Assembly: GCA_003152315.1 (NCBI GenBank)
Contig: PLZV01000007.1
Span: 1 to 46,186, forward strand
Origin: Verrucomicrobiota bacterium
GTDB lineage: Bacteria > Verrucomicrobiota > Verrucomicrobiia > Palsa-1439
Reading direction: 5' to 3'
Length of the DNA stretch: 46,186 bases
This document shows, piece by piece, positions 43,010 through 46,186 of the stretch. Every line of letters begins with the position of its first letter. Within the stretch, counting starts at the first letter, position 1. The notes below the pieces were generated by a model that saw only the letters and a program-made list of their open reading frames with translations, made no database searches and had not been told where the DNA came from. Both the position numbers and the translations under genes were made by a program.

Positions 43010-43050
43010 CCAAAGAAAAAGGGCGTCCCGCCTTCGCGGGACACCCTTTG
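43010..43050 (-). terminator. Rho-independent terminator of the RRM gene
   Basis: Arms AAAGGGCGTCCCGC (43018-43031) and GCGGGACACCCTTT (43036-43049) pair with one mismatch around a CTTC loop. On the reverse strand a T tract follows (complement of the AAAAA at 43016-43020). It lies about 30 bases after the RRM gene stop. Confidence 0.85.
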
Positions 43051-43080
43051 CGTAATTACTCTCTTGTGGTTGCGCGAGCC

Positions 43081-43452
43081 TTAACGACGACCGCGGCCAC
43101 CGCCACCGAAGTCGCGTTTGCCGCCGCCTCCGCCGCCACGACCGCCACCACCGCCGCCGAATCCGCCACCACCACCGCCGCCGAAGTCACCGCGGGGACG
43201 TTCCTCACGGGGACGGGCTTCGTTGACGGTCAGCGCACGGCCGTCCAGTTCCTTGCCGTTGAAATCAGTCACGGCTTTGTTGGCTTCTTCTTGAGTGCCC
43301 ATCTGGACGAACGCAAATCCGCGGGACTTGCCCGTGAACTTGTCCATGATGAGTTCGCAACTGGTGACATTGCCGGCCTGTTTGAACAGGTCGAGAATGT
43401 CGCCTTCGGTCGTGTTAAACGACAGGTTGCCCACGAATAGCTTGGTTGCCAT
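43081..43452 (-). CDS. Glycine-rich RRM RNA-binding protein
   Basis: The 123-residue protein has one RNA recognition motif (about 3-80) with RNP2 KLFVGNLSF and RNP1 [10 protein letters not shown], then an Arg/Glu linker and a Gly/Arg-rich tail (about 90-123) ending in RGRR. This single-RRM, glycine-rich form occurs in cyanobacteria and in Verrucomicrobiota. It binds single-stranded RNA and is often cold-regulated; regulation cannot be judged here. AAGGAAAT lies upstream of the ATG. A terminator follows. Confidence 0.95.
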   Translation of the reverse strand: MATKLFVGNLSFNTTEGDILDLFKQAGNVTSCELIMDKFTGKSRGFAFVQMGTQEEANKAVTDFNGKELDGRALTVNEARPREERPRGDFGGGGGGGFGGGGGGRGGGGGGKRDFGGGGRGRR

Positions 43453-44080
43453 AGGGGTTTAGTATTTCCTTCTGCTGCGGTAGGGAGGCTTCAGTGACTG
43501 TTCCCGCTCGTCGGGTTTCGGACTGCCACCAGGCAAACAAGGCGTGACTGACATTCCACCAATCTCACTGCGCTCTTCTTCCATATGCTAGCTGCCAAAA
43601 ACTATACGCAAATCGGTTGAATTGGCAACAAGAATTTTCCAGCGCCCCCAGTGGGAATTCCTCCCACCACCCTCCTTCGAGGCGAACGAGATCAAAGCCT
43701 CCCATGTAGTTATCGCGCCAAACGAACCCGATTCAAGAATTGATCATCCTCGTCATAAGTCCCTATCTCTCTGTGGGATGCACCGGAAATTACGACATGG
43801 CAAATCGGGTTCGTTTCGCAGAAAGCATGTTTTTGCGGCCACTCCCTTTCCTGAAGGAGCGCTGCCCCGTCGAGCCCACGCTCCCCAAGCTGCGTACAGC
43901 AGCGAGTCGCGCCGAAGCTTTAGCGAAGGCGGATGTCAAAGAACTGAGCCCACTGTAGCAAGCCCACCGCTCGCCGTCCAGCAAAATTATCTCTTTACGA
44001 TATACGAAATACCAGACGGCCATGTTCCCCTCCTCGGAGGGGATTAACGGGTGGGTGCTTTGTGAAAAGAGTAACCGCGC
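43453..44080. other. Intergenic region with dispersed repeat copy C
   Basis: This region of 628 bases holds no convincing gene. The left part is the upstream region of the RRM gene (to about 43620). The middle (43690-43945) is repeat copy C. The right part contains the phrase CCCCTCCTCGGAGGGG near 44025-44040, a short palindrome also seen in similar form near 28650-28670. Confidence 0.55.
43690..43945 (-). repeat. Dispersed palindromic repeat, copy C (diverged)
   Basis: Read on the reverse strand from about 43940 it has the same module order as copies A and B: ATCCGCCTTCGCTAAAGCTTC, GCGCGACTCGCTGCTGTACG, TTTCTGCGAAACGAACCC, a spacer ending GACTTATGAC and a half palindrome GGGTTCGTTTGG. The full 30-base palindrome is not preserved, and about 50 extra bases sit between the first two modules. 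Confidence 0.65.
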
Positions 44081-44128
44081 TTGCGTTTGAGGAGGGGCAG
44101 AGCAAGAGAGCTGCGGCGTATAGGCTTG

Positions 44129-44525
44129 CCGCCGTCGCCTTGGGATCAGTTGCAGGAACGAATGCTGCCGGGCGGCGCGGAATTTGTGGCGCGCATGCGC
44201 CGACTCGCGCACAGGGATGAGAAAGAACAGTCCGCCCTGCGAGAATTACGCCTGCGTACGTCATTGGAACAAGTGGTGGCAGCGGTTGAGGAGCAGAAAG
44301 GCGAGAACTGGGCGCAGTGGCGGGATCGGCATGGTGATTGGGGGGCGGGATGCGGTATTATGGTTGGCAAGGAAGCGATGCGCGATGACGCTGAACGAAC
44401 TTGGCAAAGCCATTGGCGGGGCCGATTATCGCTGTGTGAGCGCCGCCGTCGGAAGATTTGAGAGACAATTACACCGAGATCGACGACTACTCCAGACGCT
44501 GGCAACAATAGAACGTCAATTGTAG
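44129..44525 (+). pseudogene. RAYT (Y1 transposase) C-terminal remnant, frameshifted
   Basis: About 130 residues of the C-terminal part of a REP-associated tyrosine transposase are readable. The first frame gives SPWDQLQERMLPGGAEFVAR, SLEQVVAAVEEQKGENWAQW and RDRHGDWG. After a run of six Gs (44340-44345) the match continues in the next frame: RDAVLWLARKR, TLNELGKAIGGADYRCVSAA and RRLLQTLATIERQL, ending in a stop at 44525. One extra G in the run accounts for the shift. The N-terminal catalytic HUH region is missing, so this is a dead copy. The terminal inverted sequence starts at its stop codon. Confidence 0.75.
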
Positions 44526-44542
44526 AAAATAGAGATGTGACC
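44518..44542. repeat. RAYT-associated inverted end sequence (right end)
   Basis: The 25 bases AATTGTAGAAAATAGAGATG followed by TGACC are the reverse complement, with one mismatch, of the sequences at 45342-45366 and (two mismatches) 45646-45670. They span the stop codon of the RAYT remnant. This suggests that intact copies of this transposase gene carry inverted ends of about 25 bases. Confidence 0.7.
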
Positions 44543-44581
44543 CTGTTTTCCCTGAAACCTGACCCTGTTTTCCCTGAAACC
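44538..44581 (+). repeat. Tandem 22-bp direct repeat
   Basis: The 22-base unit TGACCCTGTTTTCCCTGAAA plus CC occurs twice in a row without change (44538-44559 and 44560-44581). It lies right after the RAYT remnant and partly overlaps the inverted end. Confidence 0.85.
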
Positions 44582-44646
44582 GTGGCCTTATGGTTGGAAG
44601 GGATGGGTCGGAATAGCGGGCGTATTCGTCGGCGGGGGACCAGCCC

Positions 44647-44934
44647 ATGAACAACCCTGACCTCAAGAAGGATCGCGTAGGCCTGAACGAGTCCGAGTTG
44701 GAGATTGTTGCAAAATTGGAGCGCAGGGAGCCACGCTTGCGCATCTATTACTTTCTCTCGGCGGTTTATTTTCTAATTGCGCTTGTGCTTATTGGGGCAG
44801 GACTGATGCTTCACAGCGAGGCGCTTTTTCTGGGAGGGATATGCGTGGCGTTGGCGACAGGAAGTTTATTCGGCATGGTTTGGAATGACTCCAAGTATCT
44901 CAGGCTTATTCGCAAGCTTCTTTCGCAAGGTTGA
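44647..44934 (+). CDS. Small two-TM membrane protein
   Basis: The 95-residue product has a charged N-terminus (LNESELEIVAKLERREPRLR), two close hydrophobic segments (about 33-55 and 58-80) and a basic C-terminus (LRLIRKLLSQG). I do not recognise a family. GGGGGACC lies a few bases upstream of the ATG. It sits with the next gene in an AT-richer block between transposase-derived repeats, so it may be cargo of a mobile element. Confidence 0.65.
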   Translation: MNNPDLKKDRVGLNESELEIVAKLERREPRLRIYYFLSAVYFLIALVLIGAGLMLHSEALFLGGICVALATGSLFGMVWNDSKYLRLIRKLLSQG

Positions 44935-44938
44935 CACC

Positions 44939-45304
44939 GTGGATAATATAGGAGCTTGCAGATATCGGAATTCAACCTTGGACATTCTCTTTGGCTTGTC
45001 TTTTATAATAGTGTTCGTGGTCTGTGTTAGCGGAATGGTCCTTCAATCAGTATTCCTGAACATGCTTAAGCGGAGGCACCCTCAAGCTTGGAACGACCTG
45101 GGATGCCCTTCTTTTTTGAATAATTCAATTCGCTCGTGCTGGAACGTCATGCGCTTTATTAAACGCGAGCGCTTCCGGGATCTCGGCGATAAGCAGCTAA
45201 CCTCTTTTGGTATATTCTTAAAATGGTTCACTTTGGCATACTTATTATTGTTTCTACTGACATTGGTGCAATTCTTTTGGCCCATATTCAGCCGGTTCAT
45301 GTAA
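44939..45304 (+). CDS. Small membrane protein, UspB-like architecture
   Basis: From a GTG at 44939, four bases after the previous stop, the product has about 121 residues. TM1 lies at about 14-36 (ILFGLSFIIVFVVCVSGMV). A central soluble part has LKRRHPQAWNDLGCPSFLNN and FRDLGDKQLTSFGIFLKWFT, and TM2 lies near the end (LAYLLLFLLTLVQFFW). The two-TM form with a HPxxWxxLGxP centre resembles small bacterial membrane proteins of the universal-stress B type in layout only. The frame is open from 44885, which would overlap the previous gene by 50 bases. AAGG eight bases upstream supports the GTG. Confidence 0.6.
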   Translation: MDNIGACRYRNSTLDILFGLSFIIVFVVCVSGMVLQSVFLNMLKRRHPQAWNDLGCPSFLNNSIRSCWNVMRFIKRERFRDLGDKQLTSFGIFLKWFTLAYLLLFLLTLVQFFWPIFSRFM

Positions 45305-45710
45305 GGGCAGAGTGTGCGTACTAGGGATTCCAGAGAATTGGGGTCACATCTCTATTTTCCACAATTAGCTTGACGGATACTACTGCACTTCATATCGGTT
45401 TTGGGGATGGCGCGGCCTCTACGCATTAGGGCTGATGTGGGGTCACGTCTAATCATTGTAACAATTTGATCCTCACTTGGGAGTAGTAGCTCATCCCCCC
45501 CTACATCAATATCAATCCGGTAGCCAAAGCTGCACGAAATCCATGTGATGGTTCGCTCTGCAGTTCTTCCCCTGTCAGCCTTCTGCGCCGCTCGTTTTCC
45601 AAAAACAAGCCTTTCCGTACAAGAATTTTTCCATGGGAGAATTGGGGTCATATCTCTATTTTCCACAATTAGCTTGACCGATACGGCGGCACTTCGTATC
45701 GGCTTTGGGG
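45305..45710. other. Intergenic region with duplicated RAYT leader
   Basis: This region holds two copies of the RAYT leader and about 210 bases between them (45428-45636). The reverse frame 45352-45666 gives a protein-like stretch (TWISCSFGYRIDIDVGGDEL), but it overlaps the leader repeats at both ends and has no family I know, so I do not call a gene. Confidence 0.55.
45333..45427 (+). repeat. Truncated RAYT leader copy (LE1)
   Basis: This 95-base block is a direct repeat of 45637-45731 (304 bases further). It includes the inverted end GGTCACATCTCTATTTTCCA (from 45342), a leader with a degenerate hairpin, and the first codons of the transposase (ATGGCGCGGCCTCTACGCAT at 45407), after which the match ends. 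It is a remnant of another insertion or a duplicated target of the same element. Confidence 0.85.
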
Positions 45711-45731
45711 ATGGCGCGGCCTCTACGCATT
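45637..45731 (+). repeat. RAYT leader copy (LE2) with REP-like hairpin
   Basis: The second copy of the leader precedes the RAYT gene directly. It holds the inverted end (45646-45670), then CCGATACG and CGTATCGG, perfect 8-base arms around a nine-base loop (about 45678-45702), which is the kind of hairpin recognised by this transposase family, and it runs into the start codon at 45711. Confidence 0.85.
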
Positions 45732-46186
45732 GAAATCCCCGGCGGATGGTATCACGTGACCGCTCGTGGCAACGAGCGCCGCGCGATCTGGCGCGATGAC
45801 AGAGACCGGCGGCATTTTCTGGCCCTCCTGGAAAAGTTCGTCGAGCGATTCCGTGTTTCAGTTCACGCGTACGTCTTGATGGATAACCACTATCATCTGC
45901 TGCTCCGCACGGGTGAGTCCAACCTGAGCCGGGCCATGCAATGGCTGGGTGTAAGCTACACTGTGTACTTCAACCGCCGGCATCGTCGCGCAGGGCATTT
46001 ATTCCAAGGGCGCTTCCATGCCCTGCTGATGGAAGAGGACGTAGCCTGGGAGGTCAGTCGCTATGTACATCTAAACCCCATACGCCTACGAGCCTTCAAG
46101 CTGGACAAAACGGAGCAGCAACGAAGTCGCTCGGGCTTGATCGAGCGGCCCGACGCCACTCTGGTGCGGCAGCGACTTCAGCACTT
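45711..46186 (+). CDS. REP-associated tyrosine transposase (Y1/RAYT), N-terminal part
   Basis: The frame is open from the ATG at 45711 to the window end (158 codons; the 3' part is outside). The product has the Y1 transposase hallmarks: ARPLRIEIPGGWYHVTARGN at the N-terminus, the HUH metal site in VLMDNHYHLLLRT (His60, His62), RRAGHLFQGRFHALL and the catalytic Tyr in SRYVHLNPIRL (Tyr118). Such enzymes cut and join single-stranded DNA at hairpins and are linked to the spread of REP sequences. Its leader is duplicated upstream and a dead copy of its C-terminus lies at 44129-44525. The copy looks intact as far as visible. Confidence 0.93.
   Translation, partial: MARPLRIEIPGGWYHVTARGNERRAIWRDDRDRRHFLALLEKFVERFRVSVHAYVLMDNHYHLLLRTGESNLSRAMQWLGVSYTVYFNRRHRRAGHLFQGRFHALLMEEDVAWEVSRYVHLNPIRLRAFKLDKTEQQRSRSGLIERPDATLVRQRLQH

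Noticed and set aside
44538-44581. Possible CRISPR or satellite array
   Set aside because: Only two adjacent copies of 22 bases with no spacers. No cas genes occur in the window.
45352-45666. A 104-codon reverse frame between the RAYT leaders
   Set aside because: Both ends lie in the leader repeats and there is no recognisable domain. The middle could be a gene remnant, but this is not supported.
1-46186. tRNA, rRNA or riboswitch genes
   Set aside because: No cloverleaf with a conserved T-loop, no rRNA sequence and no known riboswitch core was seen by eye. A covariance-model scan would be needed to exclude weak cases.

Overview
The window looks like a piece of a Verrucomicrobiota chromosome, probably close to the Limisphaerales/Pedosphaera group. 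This rests on a PEP-CTERM exported protein, RNA polymerase sigma factors fused to membrane segments, a glycine-rich RRM protein, a secreted protein built from passenger-type NGG repeats, GC-rich coding DNA with weak Shine-Dalgarno sites, and RAYT-type transposase DNA. The taxon is inferred from gene content, not from a marker gene.

Layout. 1-379: 5' part of a TPR/polytopic membrane protein gene. 846-1652: PEP-CTERM protein. 1855-9716: pectin/hexuronate catabolism (GH105 hydrolase, kduI, kduD, hexuronate MFS transporter, AraC regulator, uxaE, uxaC). Oligogalacturonide breakdown products would be imported and passed to 2-keto-3-deoxygluconate, and galacturonate would go through UxaC then the epimerase UxaE to fructuronate. 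9788-11451: a degenerate kinase translationally coupled to a LysM/YkuD L,D-transpeptidase lipoprotein. 11470-26080: mostly housekeeping genes: accA, aspS, hisS, an HU/IHF protein, a GT9 glycosyltransferase, mscL, two overlapping methyltransferases, a cold-shock protein, dapF, a receiver protein, ROK kinase plus phosphoesterase, and a GYD protein.

26081-38452 is more plastic. It has a palindromic dispersed repeat, a secreted beta-repeat protein, a truncated copy of the argH 3' end joined to a truncated XRE regulator, a GT39-like membrane glycosyltransferase, an IS1182-type remnant, a secreted protein of unknown role, and two membrane-tethered ECF sigma factors followed by a stand-alone coiled-coil membrane protein. 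The 3' end of the intact argH (38453-39820) and its truncated copy (28955-29235) form direct repeats around this segment.

39833-43452 returns to ordinary genes (DUF4412-like protein, Gph-type phosphatase, HEAT-repeat protein, small exported protein, RRM protein). 43453-46186 is mobile-element territory: a third copy of the dispersed repeat, a frameshifted RAYT C-terminus, two small AT-richer membrane genes bounded by inverted 25-mers, a duplicated RAYT leader, and the 5' part of a RAYT gene running off the window.

No tRNA, rRNA or CRISPR array was seen. All homology calls come from reading motifs, without database searches.
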